From: Ga0077523 sp038324085
Lineage (GTDB): Bacteria; Pseudomonadota; Gammaproteobacteria; Burkholderiales; Ga0077523
Reading direction: 5' to 3'
DNA: 64,000 nt
Assembly (NCBI GenBank): GCA_038324085.1
Contig: JBBQHP010000012.1
Coordinates: forward strand, 49,217 to 113,216
In this document: piece after piece, positions 28,929 to 37,509 of the stretch
Layout of the letters: the number at the start of each line of letters is the position of its first letter
How positions within the stretch are numbered: position 1 is the first letter of the stretch
Translations under genes and position numbers: made by a program
The notes under the pieces: model-generated
Told to the model about the DNA's origin: nothing
The model's database searches: none
What the model saw: the letters and a program-made list of their open reading frames with translations, nothing else

Positions 28929-29678
28929 TCACCAGGTGGCACCCGGATACGCACGCTGCAGAAACTGCATCTCGGCCAGCAGATGACCCATATGTTCGGA
29001 ATGCACGCCGAACTTGCCGCGCGACAGGAAGGCGGTGGGTTCCGGGGCCACCAGAGTCGCCTCCGCCAGGACCCCATCCACCGCCGCCTTCCAGGCGGGG
29101 TGCAAGTCAGGCCACGGGACGCCGATTCCCACGTCGCGCGCGGCGGCGTCGATCGGGCTCGGCGCGAACAGCTCCGCCGTGTAGGGCCACAGCTCGTCCA
29201 GCGCGCGTTGCATGCGCTCGTGCGACTCGAGCGTGCCATCGCCCAGGCGGATCACCCAGTCCCCCGCGTGCTCCACGTGGTAGTTGGATTCCTTGACGCT
29301 CCGTGCGGCGATCGCCGCGAGTTCCGGATCGGTCGACTGATCGAGCGCAGCCCACAACTCGTGCAGGAATGCGCAAGCGAAATAGGTCTTCAGGACGGTG
29401 TGCCCGAAGTCGCCGTTGGGCAGTTCCACCAGGGTCACGTTGCGGAACTGGTGTTCCGCGCGCAGGAAAGCGAGCTGGTCCTCGTCGCGACCCTGGCCTT
29501 CCAGCACGCCGGCATGGGTCAGCACGAGCCGCGCCTGCCCGACGAGATCGAGCGCGATGTTGGCCAGGGCGATGTCCTCCTCCAGCACCGGCCCGCGGCC
29601 GCACCATTGTGCCAGGCGCTGGCCGAGGATCAGCGTGCTGTCGGCAAGACGCAGCAGATACTCGACGTGTGCATTCAT
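28929..29678 (-). CDS. paaC: phenylacetyl-CoA epoxidase structural subunit PaaC
   Basis: 249 residues, normal for PaaC, the non-catalytic partner that forms a heterodimer with PaaA. It has the ferritin-like helical sequence (ADSTLILGQRLAQWCGRGP, VKESNYHVEHAGDWVIRLG). The start ATG 29678 overlaps the paaB stop by one base (TGATG), showing coupled translation. Confidence 0.95.
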   Translation of the reverse strand: MNAHVEYLLRLADSTLILGQRLAQWCGRGPVLEEDIALANIALDLVGQARLVLTHAGVLEGQGRDEDQLAFLRAEHQFRNVTLVELPNGDFGHTVLKTYFACAFLHELWAALDQSTDPELAAIAARSVKESNYHVEHAGDWVIRLGDGTLESHERMQRALDELWPYTAELFAPSPIDAAARDVGIGVPWPDLHPAWKAAVDGVLAEATLVAPEPTAFLSRGKFGVHSEHMGHLLAEMQFLQRAYPGATW

Positions 29679-29965
29679 CACATGTGATCCACGTCTTTCG
29701 GCAACTTGAAGAAGGTCGGGTGCCGGTAGATCTTGTCGGCCGCCGGGTCGAACAGCTCCGCCTTCGCGTCGGGATCGGAAGCCACGATGTGATCGGCACG
29801 CACCACCCAGATGCTCACGCCTTCCTGCCGGCGGGTATAGACGTCGCGGGCGTTCTGCAGCGCGAGCCGTTCGTCCGGGGCGTGCAGGCTGCCGCAATGC
29901 TTGTGATCGAGACCATTGCGGCTGCGGATGAACACTTCCCACAACGGCCATTCCTTGCGTTCCAT
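29678..29965 (-). CDS. paaB: phenylacetyl-CoA epoxidase subunit PaaB
   Basis: 95 residues, as expected for PaaB, the small subunit that bridges two PaaAC heterodimers. The opening WPLWEVFIRSRNGLDHKHCGS and the end IYRHPTFFKLPKDVDHM are characteristic. ATG 29965 was chosen by homology; it lies 14 bp after paaA. Confidence 0.95.
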   Translation of the reverse strand: MERKEWPLWEVFIRSRNGLDHKHCGSLHAPDERLALQNARDVYTRRQEGVSIWVVRADHIVASDPDAKAELFDPAADKIYRHPTFFKLPKDVDHM

Positions 29966-29979
29966 CGCGCCCTCTGCGT

Positions 29980-30984
29980 TCACGCGGCCAGCACCTTCGC
30001 CGCGCGCTTCTCCGCGTGCGCCAGCGCCGCTGCGCGCACCCAGGCGCCGTCCTCCCAGGCGTGCACCCGGGTCGCCAGCCGCTCGCGATTGCACGGGCCG
30101 TGGCCGTTGACGACGTTCCAGAATTCGTCCCAGTCGATTGGCCCGAAGTCATGGTGGCCCCGGCTGTCGTTCCAGCGCATTGCCGGATCCGGCAATGCAA
30201 CGCCGAGCACCGCTGCCTGCGGCACCGTGGCATCCACGAACTTCTGCCGCAGATCATCGTTCGAGATGCGCTTGATGCCCCAGCGCATGCTGTCGCCGCT
30301 GTTCTTCGATTCGCCGTCCGGCGGACCGAACATCATCAGCGCGGGCCACCACCAGCGATTCACCGCGTCCTGCACCATGTCGCGCTGGGTCTGCGTGCCG
30401 CCCATCATCGTGAGCAGCAGGTCGAAGCCCTGCCGCTGGTGGAAGCTCTCCTCACGGCAGACCCGGATCATCGCGCGCGCATACGGACCGTACGAGCAGC
30501 GGCACAACGGGATCTGGTTCATGATCGCCGCCCCATCGACCAGCCAGCCGATGACGCCGATGTCGGCCCAGGAAAGCGTCGGATAATTGAAGATCGACGA
30601 ATACTTCGCCTTGCCGGCATGCAGGGCCTCGATCATCGCATCGCGCGACACGCCCAGCGTCTCTGCGGCGGCATACAGATAGAGCCCGTGCCCGCCCTCG
30701 TCCTGCACCTTCGCGAGCAGGATCGCCTTGCGCTTCAGGGTCGGCGCGCGAGTGATCCAGTTTCCCTCGGGCAGCATGCCGACAATTTCCGAGTGCGCAT
30801 GCTGCGAGATCTGCCGCACCAGGGTCCTGCGGTACGCCGCGGGCATCCAGTCCTTGGCTTCGATGAAGTCGCCGCGATCGATCTTTGCATCGAACGCCGC
30901 CTGGTATGCCGGATTCTCCGGCACCGTCGGCCCGCCGAGCTGCTCGCCCTTCGCCGCCGCGATGTCCATTGCCTGGGTGTACAT
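29980..30984 (-). CDS. paaA: phenylacetyl-CoA epoxidase catalytic subunit PaaA
   Basis: A 334-residue di-iron oxygenase subunit that converts phenylacetyl-CoA to the 1,2-epoxide. The carboxylate/His iron ligands lie in KVQDEGGHGLYLY and CREESFHQRQGFDLL; the sequence is typical throughout (IGVIGWLVDGAAIMNQIPLC). First gene of paaABCDE, separated from paaK upstream by 122 bp in which I see no promoter or PaaR-like operator. Confidence 0.96.
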   Translation of the reverse strand: MYTQAMDIAAAKGEQLGGPTVPENPAYQAAFDAKIDRGDFIEAKDWMPAAYRRTLVRQISQHAHSEIVGMLPEGNWITRAPTLKRKAILLAKVQDEGGHGLYLYAAAETLGVSRDAMIEALHAGKAKYSSIFNYPTLSWADIGVIGWLVDGAAIMNQIPLCRCSYGPYARAMIRVCREESFHQRQGFDLLLTMMGGTQTQRDMVQDAVNRWWWPALMMFGPPDGESKNSGDSMRWGIKRISNDDLRQKFVDATVPQAAVLGVALPDPAMRWNDSRGHHDFGPIDWDEFWNVVNGHGPCNRERLATRVHAWEDGAWVRAAALAHAEKRAAKVLAA

Positions 30985-31106
30985 GGTTGGTCTGCCTCCG
31001 TCCTGCGACTCACACGCTGCTCATCGGATCTCTGCGCCCACGCCGACACCTGGCGGCTTCGGGAGCGGCGTCAGGGGCGCGGAAAACTCGAGACTCCATC
31101 GCTCGC

Positions 31107-32426
31107 TCAAACGGACTTCGGGCGATTGTCGAGCACTCTCTTCGCCTTGCCCAGAGTCACCCGTTCGATGGCGAAGGGCGCGGTCACCTCGACCCGCGCA
31201 GTCACCCCGACCAGGTTCTTGATGCGATGTTGCAGTTCGCCGGCCAGCCGGTGGCGGTTCGAGTCTGCGCGATCGGCCGTGGCATGGAGCTCGACCCGCA
31301 CGGTCAGCGCGTCCAGGTGCCCGTCCTTGTCCAGCACCAGCAGGTACTGCGGGGCCAGCTGAGGCAACGCGCAGATCAGCTCTTCGATCTGCGAGGGGAA
31401 TACGTTGACGCCGCGGATGATCAGCATGTCGTCCGAGCGGCCGGTGATCTTGCCCATGCGCCGCATCGAGCGCGCGGTGGGCGGCAACAGCCGCGTGAGG
31501 TCGCGCGTGCGATAGCGGATCATCGGCAACGCTTCCTTGGTGAGCGTCGTGAACACGAGCTCGCCCGGCGCGCCGTCGGGCAGCACCGCGCCCGTGGAGG
31601 GATCGATGATCTCCGGGTAGAAATGGTCTTCCCAGACCACCGGACCGTCCTTGGTCTCGACGCATTCGTTGGCGACACCCGGACCCATGATCTCCGACAG
31701 GCCGTAGATGTCCACCGCGTCGATGTCCGCGCGCGCCTCGATGGCCGCGCGCATGCCCTCGGTCCACGGCTCGGCGCCGAGGATGCCGATCTTCAACGAC
31801 GTCGCACGCGGATCGATGCCCTGCCGCTCCATCTCGTCGATCAGGGTCAGCATGTACGAAGGCGTGACCATGATGATGTCGGGTGCGAAGTCCTGGATGA
31901 GCTGGATCTGCTTCTCCGTCTGTCCGCCGGACATCGGGATGACGGTGCAGCCCAGGCGTTCCGCCCCGTAGTGCGCGCCGAGCCCGCCGGTGAACAGCCC
32001 GTAGCCGTACGCCACATGGACGATGTCGCCGGCGCGTCCGCCGGAAGCCCGGATCGATCGGGCCACGAGAGCGGCCCAGTTGTCGATGTCCTGCCGGGTA
32101 TAGCCCACCACGGTCGGCTTGCCGGTGGTCCCGCTGGAGGCGTGGACCCGCACGACCTCTGCGCGCGGTACCGCGAACAGACCGAATGGATAGTTCTCGC
32201 GCAGATCCTGCTTGGTCGTGTAGGGAAACTTCGCGAGATCGTCGAGCGTGCGAAGGTGGTCCGGGTGCACGCCCGAGGCATCGAACTTCCTGCGGACGTG
32301 GGTCACGTTGGCATAAGCATGCCGCACGCTCCACTGCAGGCGATCCAGTTGCAGCGCGCGCAACTCGTCCAGGCTCGCGGTCTCGATCGGCTCCAGCTCG
32401 CCCGGGGCCGGAAAGCGCGCTGTCAT
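31107..32426 (-). CDS. paaK: phenylacetate-CoA ligase
   Basis: 439 residues, AMP-forming enzyme that activates phenylacetate with ATP and CoA in the cytoplasm, the entry step of the pathway. The nucleotide-binding P-loop (SSGTTGKPTVVGYT), YGLSEIMGPG and the C-terminal GRSDDMLIIRGVNVFPSQIEE are intact. ATG 32426 overlaps the paaI stop by four bases. Confidence 0.95.
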   Translation of the reverse strand: MTARFPAPGELEPIETASLDELRALQLDRLQWSVRHAYANVTHVRRKFDASGVHPDHLRTLDDLAKFPYTTKQDLRENYPFGLFAVPRAEVVRVHASSGTTGKPTVVGYTRQDIDNWAALVARSIRASGGRAGDIVHVAYGYGLFTGGLGAHYGAERLGCTVIPMSGGQTEKQIQLIQDFAPDIIMVTPSYMLTLIDEMERQGIDPRATSLKIGILGAEPWTEGMRAAIEARADIDAVDIYGLSEIMGPGVANECVETKDGPVVWEDHFYPEIIDPSTGAVLPDGAPGELVFTTLTKEALPMIRYRTRDLTRLLPPTARSMRRMGKITGRSDDMLIIRGVNVFPSQIEELICALPQLAPQYLLVLDKDGHLDALTVRVELHATADRADSNRHRLAGELQHRIKNLVGVTARVEVTAPFAIERVTLGKAKRVLDNRPKSV

Positions 32427-32878
32427 GGGCTCGCCACGGGAACGGTCTTGCGGTCCTTGAGCCGCGCCGACCGGCCACGAAAGGTCGCTACCAGTTCACC
32501 GCGCTGATTGTGCACGGTCACGTCGTAGATGCCGGTCCGGCCGGTGCGGGCGACCTCCTGCGCCTGCGCAGTCAGGGCATCGCCCTGCAGCGCCTGCGCG
32601 ACGAAATCCACCGCGAACCCGGCGGCTACCGTCAGTTCGTTGTAGCTGTTGCACGCGAATGCGAAAGCGGAATCGGCCAGGAGGGCGATGAACCCGCCAT
32701 GGCAGATCTTGAAGCCGTTCAGCATTTCCGGCCGCACCACCATGGCAAGGGTCGCCGTCCCCGGCCCCATCCGTACGACCTGCATGCCGAGCCCCTGCGA
32801 CGCCGCGTCTTCCGCCAGCATGCCGCGGCCGACGTGGTCGGCGAGCTGTTGCGGGTCCATCGCGGCGCTGGCAGTCAC
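32423..32878 (-). CDS. paaI: hydroxyphenylacetyl-CoA thioesterase PaaI
   Basis: A 151-residue hot-dog-fold thioesterase with the PaaI signature NGFKICHGGFIALLADSAFAFACNS, including the catalytic Asp. PaaI hydrolyses stalled CoA esters and protects the pathway from CoA depletion. It overlaps paaK by four bases and starts four bp after paaG. Confidence 0.93.
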   Translation of the reverse strand: MTASAAMDPQQLADHVGRGMLAEDAASQGLGMQVVRMGPGTATLAMVVRPEMLNGFKICHGGFIALLADSAFAFACNSYNELTVAAGFAVDFVAQALQGDALTAQAQEVARTGRTGIYDVTVHNQRGELVATFRGRSARLKDRKTVPVASP

Positions 32879-32882
32879 CGGA

Positions 32883-33674
32883 TCAGTCTCCGGTGAAGCG
32901 CGGCGCGCGCTTTTCCAGGAATGCCGTCACCCCTTCCAGATAGTCCGGACCAAAACCCAGTTCGCGCTGGAAATCCCGCTCGACGTCGAGCTGCTGTTCG
33001 AGGGTGTTGGTTTGCGCAGCGTGCATCGCCTGCTTGATGCGCGCGTAACCGCGGGTGGGCCCGCTGGCCAATTGCGCGGCCATGGCATGGACGGTCGGCA
33101 TCAGATCGGCATCGTCGACGCATTTCCAGATGAGTCCCCACTGCGCCGCCTGCTCCGCCGAGAGCTTGTCGCCGAACAGCGCGAGACCCAGCGCGCGTGG
33201 CGCCCCGAGCATGCGCGGCAACCAGAAGGTGCCGCCCGAATCGGGTACGAGGCCCAGCTTGCAGAATGCCTGGATGAAGGTTGCGCTCCGGGCGGCGACC
33301 ACCACATCGCAGGCCAGAGCCAGGTTTGCGCCCGCCCCCGCGGCGACGCCGTTGACGGCCGCGATGACCGGCTTCGGCAGCGAGCGCAGACTCAGCACCA
33401 GCGGCTTGTAGTAACCCTCGATGGATTCGCCGAGGTCCGGGCGCGCTCCGTCCGGCGTGACCGCGCGATCGTTCAGATCCTGTCCGGCGCAGAACCCGCG
33501 TCCGGCGCCAGTCAGGACGAGCGCGCGGATGGACGCATCTTCGCGCACCGTGGCCAGGGCAGCATGCACCTCGAGGTGCATCGCGACGGTGAAGGCGTTG
33601 AGCCGCTCCGGGCGATTCAGCGTGAGGGTGGCGACGCCGTCGGTTGCCGCGAACAGGATGTGCTGAAAGTCCAT
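32883..33674 (-). CDS. paaG: 2-(1,2-epoxy-1,2-dihydrophenyl)acetyl-CoA isomerase PaaG
   Basis: A 263-residue crotonase-fold enzyme. Oxyanion-hole segments AGRGFCAGQDLN and NGVAAGAGANLALACD and the GLVPDSGGTFWLPRM segment match PaaG, which converts the ring epoxide to the oxepin. First gene of the operon, directly downstream of the TetR-type operator. paaF, paaH, paaJ and paaZ, needed later in the pathway, are not in this window. Confidence 0.92.
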   Translation of the reverse strand: MDFQHILFAATDGVATLTLNRPERLNAFTVAMHLEVHAALATVREDASIRALVLTGAGRGFCAGQDLNDRAVTPDGARPDLGESIEGYYKPLVLSLRSLPKPVIAAVNGVAAGAGANLALACDVVVAARSATFIQAFCKLGLVPDSGGTFWLPRMLGAPRALGLALFGDKLSAEQAAQWGLIWKCVDDADLMPTVHAMAAQLASGPTRGYARIKQAMHAAQTNTLEQQLDVERDFQRELGFGPDYLEGVTAFLEKRAPRFTGD

Positions 33675-33728
33675 GCGCTTGTGATGGGTGCGGGATCCGG
33701 AGAAAACGACCGTGCCCTCGCGACGTGA

Positions 33729-33752
33729 TTCATTGACCGCCCGGTCAGTGAA
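33729..33752. promoter_or_regulatory. TetR-type (PaaR) operator between paaG and paaY
   Basis: A 24-bp inverted repeat with half-sites TTCATTGACCGC and, on the other strand, TTCACTGACCGG (10 of 12 identical). It sits 55 bp upstream of paaG and 63 bp upstream of paaY, placed to control both. The ACCG/CGGT core resembles operators of TetR-type PaaR regulators. Confidence 0.75.
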
Positions 33753-33814
33753 CTGTAATCTCGGGCGCTCCGAAACACAACCGCCCGGAACCGACCGGCC
33801 GCGCGAGGCGAGCC

Positions 33815-34423
33815 ATGCCCTGCTACCAGATCGACGGAATCGTTCCGGTCGTCGACCCGACCGCCTTCGTCCATCCCACCGCCGTGCTGATCGGTGACGT
33901 CATCGTCGGCCCCGGTTGCTATGTCGGTCCCGGTGCCAGCCTGCGCGGCGACTTCGGGCGGCTGGTGCTCGAAGCCGGCGCCAACTTGCAGGACACCTGC
34001 GTGATGCACGGCTTTCCGGGCACCGACACGGTGATCGAAGTCGACGGCCACATCGGTCACGGCGCCGTGCTGCACGGGTGTCGTGTGCGGCGCAATGCGC
34101 TGGTCGGCATGAACGCGGTCGTGATGGACAATGCCATCGTCGGCGAGAGCGCCATGGTCGCCGCCTGTGCGTTCATCAAAGCCGGCATGGAGGTCCCGGC
34201 GCGCATGCTCGCCGCCGGGGTCCCGGCCAAGATCGTGCGCACCTTGTCGGAGCAGGAACTCGCGTGGAAAGCCCAGGGAACGGCGACCTACCAGGCGCTC
34301 ACCCGCCGCTGTTTCGCGACCCTGCGCGAAGTGCCACCGCTTGCCGCCGCCGAGCCGGACCGCCGGCGCTTCACGATGGAAGGCGTCGTTCCGCTCATGG
34401 CGCTGAAAGACACTCCGGACTGA
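33815..34423 (+). CDS. paaY: PaaY-type hexapeptide-repeat protein (thioesterase)
   Basis: A 202-residue left-handed beta-helix protein of the gamma-carbonic-anhydrase family; repeats such as PTAVLIGDVIVGPGCYVGPG and the metal histidines in DTCVMHGFPG and HIGHGAVLHG are present. PaaY is thought to hydrolyse toxic CoA by-products of the phenylacetate pathway. It is encoded divergently from paaG and shares its operator. Confidence 0.93.
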   Translation: MPCYQIDGIVPVVDPTAFVHPTAVLIGDVIVGPGCYVGPGASLRGDFGRLVLEAGANLQDTCVMHGFPGTDTVIEVDGHIGHGAVLHGCRVRRNALVGMNAVVMDNAIVGESAMVAACAFIKAGMEVPARMLAAGVPAKIVRTLSEQELAWKAQGTATYQALTRRCFATLREVPPLAAAEPDRRRFTMEGVVPLMALKDTPD

Positions 34424-34456
34424 GCCCAAGGCGCCGCAGTCGCTTCGGATCGGCAA

Positions 34457-35599
34457 CTACGCAGACTGGGGCGCCGGTTTCCGTTTCCAGGAATCGACGT
34501 ACTGGGCCTGCTCGACGCCATCCGGTAGCCCGGCCGGCACGACCGGAAAGCGCGTGTCGATCATCACGGCGACTTCATCGGTCTCCTTGCGCACGGCCCT
34601 GGCGCCCACCTCGAAGGCCTTCGGGTGCGGCCCGTGCGTGAAGCCGCAGGGGTGCAGCGTGACCATGCCGGGATGGATGTTGTCGCGCGAGAAGAACTGA
34701 CCGCGGTGATAGAAGATGATTTCGTCGTAGTCGTCGTTGTTGTGGAAGAACGGCACTTTCAGTGCGCCGGGGTCCGATTCGATCGGCCGCGGGACGAAAG
34801 TGCAGATCACGAAATTGCGCGCGACGAACGTCGTGTGCGCCGAAGGCGGCAGATGATAGCGATGGCTCATCAGCGGCCGGATGTCGCGCCAGTTGAGTTT
34901 CACCGGCGTGAGATCACCGTGCCAGCCGACGGCATCGAGCGGATTGAACGGGTAGGTGATCGTCGACAGGCGGCCCTGGCGTTTGACCACCACGCGCGTC
35001 GCGAACTCGCCTTGCTGGTGACGGAACGCGGCGTCCATGCGGGGCGTCTCCAGCACCGCGGGATCGAAGATCGCGTGCGGCCCGACCAGGCCCTTCTCGG
35101 GCAGCTGATACGAGCCTTCGGTGCACTCGATCAGGAGCACCGCGGTGGGCTCGGCGGGCTCGATGCGCCACATGGTGCCGCGCGGCAACACGATGTAGTC
35201 ACCGTCCCGATAGGTGATGTGTCCCCAGTCGCACAGCAGGCTGCCCGCACCCTCGTGCATGAACAGCAATTCATCGCCATCGGAATTGCGCACGAGATGA
35301 TCCATCGCGCGCCGGCAGCGCCACCAGCGTACCTTCAGGTCGCCGTTGCCGAGGAACGCCGTGGCATCCCAGGGACTGGCGGCCGCCGCGCTCAGCACAT
35401 TGAGGTCGTAGGCGTGCGGCTGCAACGCACCTTCGAAACTGTCCCACGCCGTCGGCGGGTGACGGTGGTGGAAATGCGCGCTCGGACCGAAGAAGCCTTC
35501 CTTGCTCATCTCCCGCTCGAACGTGCCGGCCGGCAGATCGGCGTGGGCCTGGCGCGAGAATTCGCCGTCGCTGCGAGGTAACTGGATCCAGCGTTTCAT
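34457..35599 (-). CDS. hmgA: homogentisate 1,2-dioxygenase-like enzyme
   Basis: A 380-residue double cupin related to homogentisate dioxygenases, which open the ring of homogentisate to maleylacetoacetate with Fe(II) and O2. The iron-ligand region is seen in FFHNNDDYDEIIFYH and CGFTHGPHP, equivalent to the His/Glu and the last His of the family. It is shorter than the usual 430-450 residues, so it belongs to a compact subgroup and the substrate may differ. It lies 18 bp downstream of the small coupling-protein gene, in one operon with the FAD hydroxylase. Confidence 0.82.
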   Translation of the reverse strand: MKRWIQLPRSDGEFSRQAHADLPAGTFEREMSKEGFFGPSAHFHHRHPPTAWDSFEGALQPHAYDLNVLSAAAASPWDATAFLGNGDLKVRWWRCRRAMDHLVRNSDGDELLFMHEGAGSLLCDWGHITYRDGDYIVLPRGTMWRIEPAEPTAVLLIECTEGSYQLPEKGLVGPHAIFDPAVLETPRMDAAFRHQQGEFATRVVVKRQGRLSTITYPFNPLDAVGWHGDLTPVKLNWRDIRPLMSHRYHLPPSAHTTFVARNFVICTFVPRPIESDPGALKVPFFHNNDDYDEIIFYHRGQFFSRDNIHPGMVTLHPCGFTHGPHPKAFEVGARAVRKETDEVAVMIDTRFPVVPAGLPDGVEQAQYVDSWKRKPAPQSA

Positions 35600-35617
35600 G
35601 TTCCGATCCTCCTTGAA

Positions 35618-35809
35618 TCAAAGTCCGTCGCGCGCCAGCGCAAGGGCTTCGCGCAGTGCTTCGAGGTCGCCCACGTGGTTGGCCAGCAGCAGCACGAGGC
35701 GCGCGTTCAGCGCGGCGCTGCGCGCGTCGTCGAGCCCGGCGTGGGCGTCGATCAGCGCCTGATAGAAGTCGTCGGGCGCCGGGATGTTCGGGCCGGTCTC
35801 AAGCCGCAT
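35618..35809 (-). CDS. DUF2783-type small protein, probable hydroxylase coupling protein
   Basis: 63 residues from ATG 35809 (MRLETGPNIPAPDDFYQALI...), overlapping the FAD hydroxylase gene by 11 bp. I recognise it as DUF2783-like. In Pseudomonas putida U, 3-hydroxyphenylacetate 6-hydroxylase consists of a roughly 63-kDa flavoprotein (MhaA) and a roughly 7-kDa coupling protein (MhaB); the size, order and overlap here match that pair. Role as coupling protein is inference. Confidence 0.75.
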   Translation of the reverse strand: MRLETGPNIPAPDDFYQALIDAHAGLDDARSAALNARLVLLLANHVGDLEALREALALARDGL

Positions 35810-37475
35810 GCGCAGGCACCTCCATCCGCCCTTGGAGTCGATGCAGCGCACGGGTCACGGCCTCGGCATCCCAACGTCGCCACCGCGCTGCGACATGCTG
35901 GTCGCGACGCAGCAGGTACAACGTGCCTGGCGTCGCGTCGTAGCGTTGCGCCAGCAGGCCGTCCACGTCCTCGAGCACGCGGATATCCGCGTGGGCCGCG
36001 CCGGCGCCGGGCTTGGTCACCATCACGATCCGCACGTCTGCCTTCCAGCGGGCGAGCCGGTCGATGTCGACGCGCACGGAACCGGGATCGGACGCGGCAA
36101 AGTAGAGCGCCACCGTCGCGCCACCCAGCACGTCGAGGAGCCAGCCGGAGGCGCCCGCCATCACGACCGGCGCATCCACGGCCGGGGCGCCGGGGACCAT
36201 CACGGATGCAAAGGCGTCGAGGTCCGGCGCGTGAAGCGGCGAATCGCGATAGATGCTCGGCAGCGACAACCGGCCGCTGTTCACCAGGCGGCGCGCGAAT
36301 GGATGCCGCACAGCGAGATCGAGCACGGCATCGCGGAAGACGCGACTCATGGGGCTCTTCGGGGTAATGAAATCGGTGGAGCGCGTCGAGTTCAGGATGT
36401 TCTCGTCCGCGGCCGGCACGCGCTCGGCATCGTAGCTGTCGAGCAAAGGCGGGAGCGCCTCACCGTGAACGACGCTCGCCAGTTTCCAGCAGAGATTGTC
36501 GGCGTCCTGGATCCCCCCGTTGGCGCCGCGTGCGCCGAACGGCGAAACCTGATGGGCGGCGTCGCCCGCGAACAGCACCCGTCCGTGCACGAAGCGATCG
36601 AGCCGCCGGCACTGGAACGTGTAGACACTGACCCACGTCAGCTCGAACGGCCGGTCGTCGCCCAGCATCGCCCTGATCCGGGGGACCACGCGCTCGGGCT
36701 GCTTTTCGCGGTCCGGGTCCGCGTCCCAGCCGAGCTGGAAATCGATGCGCCACACATCGTCGGCCTGCCGGTGCAGCAGCACCGACTGGTGCGGATGAAA
36801 AGGCGGATCGAACCAGAACCAGCGCTCCGTCGGGAATTCGCCACTCATGTGAACGTCGGCGATCAGGAAGCGATCGCGGAACACCTGCCCCTTCCAGTCG
36901 AGGCCCAGGTAATCGCGCATCGGACTGCGGGCGCCATCGCACGCGATGACCCAGTCGGCGCGCACCTTGTAGTCGCCATCCGGCGTTGCGACCGCGAGCG
37001 TGACGCCGTCGGCATCGGGCATTGCGCCCGCGACCCGGTTCTTCCAGCGCACCGATCCGTCGACCGCCAGCAGGCGATCGAGCATGGCGGCCTCGAGGTG
37101 GTACTGCTGCAGGTTCACGAACGCCGGATGCTTGTGCCCGCCTTCGGGGAGCAGATCGAACTGGTACGCAAGACGGTCGCGGTGGAACACCTTGCCCACG
37201 TTCCAGCGCACACCTCGCTGCGTGACGGACTCCGCGCAGCCGAGCCGGTCCAGCACCTCGAGTGTCCGCTTGGCATAGCAGATCGCGCGCGAACCGGTGC
37301 TCACCGTGTCGTTGTCGTCGAGTACGACGGCGCGCACACCCTGCAACGCCAGGTCGATGGCGCAGGCGAGGCCGACCGGTCCGGCGCCCACGATGGCCAC
37401 CGGTACCCGCAGCTCGCCGCCCAGTTCGGCGGGGCGCTGGTAGGCGAAGCTCGCCTGTGCGTGCGTTCTCGGCAT
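35799..37475 (-). CDS. FAD-dependent aromatic hydroxylase (MhpA/MhaA-like)
   Basis: 558 residues, single-component-type flavoprotein monooxygenase. The FAD-binding GxGxxG is VAIVGAGPVGLACA, the DG motif is WVIACDGARSPMRDYL, and the GD motif is GRVLFAGDAAHQVSPFGARG. A C-terminal thioredoxin-like domain is present as in MhpA. With the overlapping small gene and the homogentisate-dioxygenase-like gene downstream it fits a 3-hydroxyphenylacetate 6-hydroxylase producing homogentisate; 3-(3-hydroxyphenyl)propionate or another phenolic acid remain possible. Confidence 0.85.
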   Translation of the reverse strand: MPRTHAQASFAYQRPAELGGELRVPVAIVGAGPVGLACAIDLALQGVRAVVLDDNDTVSTGSRAICYAKRTLEVLDRLGCAESVTQRGVRWNVGKVFHRDRLAYQFDLLPEGGHKHPAFVNLQQYHLEAAMLDRLLAVDGSVRWKNRVAGAMPDADGVTLAVATPDGDYKVRADWVIACDGARSPMRDYLGLDWKGQVFRDRFLIADVHMSGEFPTERWFWFDPPFHPHQSVLLHRQADDVWRIDFQLGWDADPDREKQPERVVPRIRAMLGDDRPFELTWVSVYTFQCRRLDRFVHGRVLFAGDAAHQVSPFGARGANGGIQDADNLCWKLASVVHGEALPPLLDSYDAERVPAADENILNSTRSTDFITPKSPMSRVFRDAVLDLAVRHPFARRLVNSGRLSLPSIYRDSPLHAPDLDAFASVMVPGAPAVDAPVVMAGASGWLLDVLGGATVALYFAASDPGSVRVDIDRLARWKADVRIVMVTKPGAGAAHADIRVLEDVDGLLAQRYDATPGTLYLLRRDQHVAARWRRWDAEAVTRALHRLQGRMEVPAHAA

Positions 37476-37509
37476 CGTCGGCTGACGTGCAGCGGCTACC
37501 GCCCGGGCA

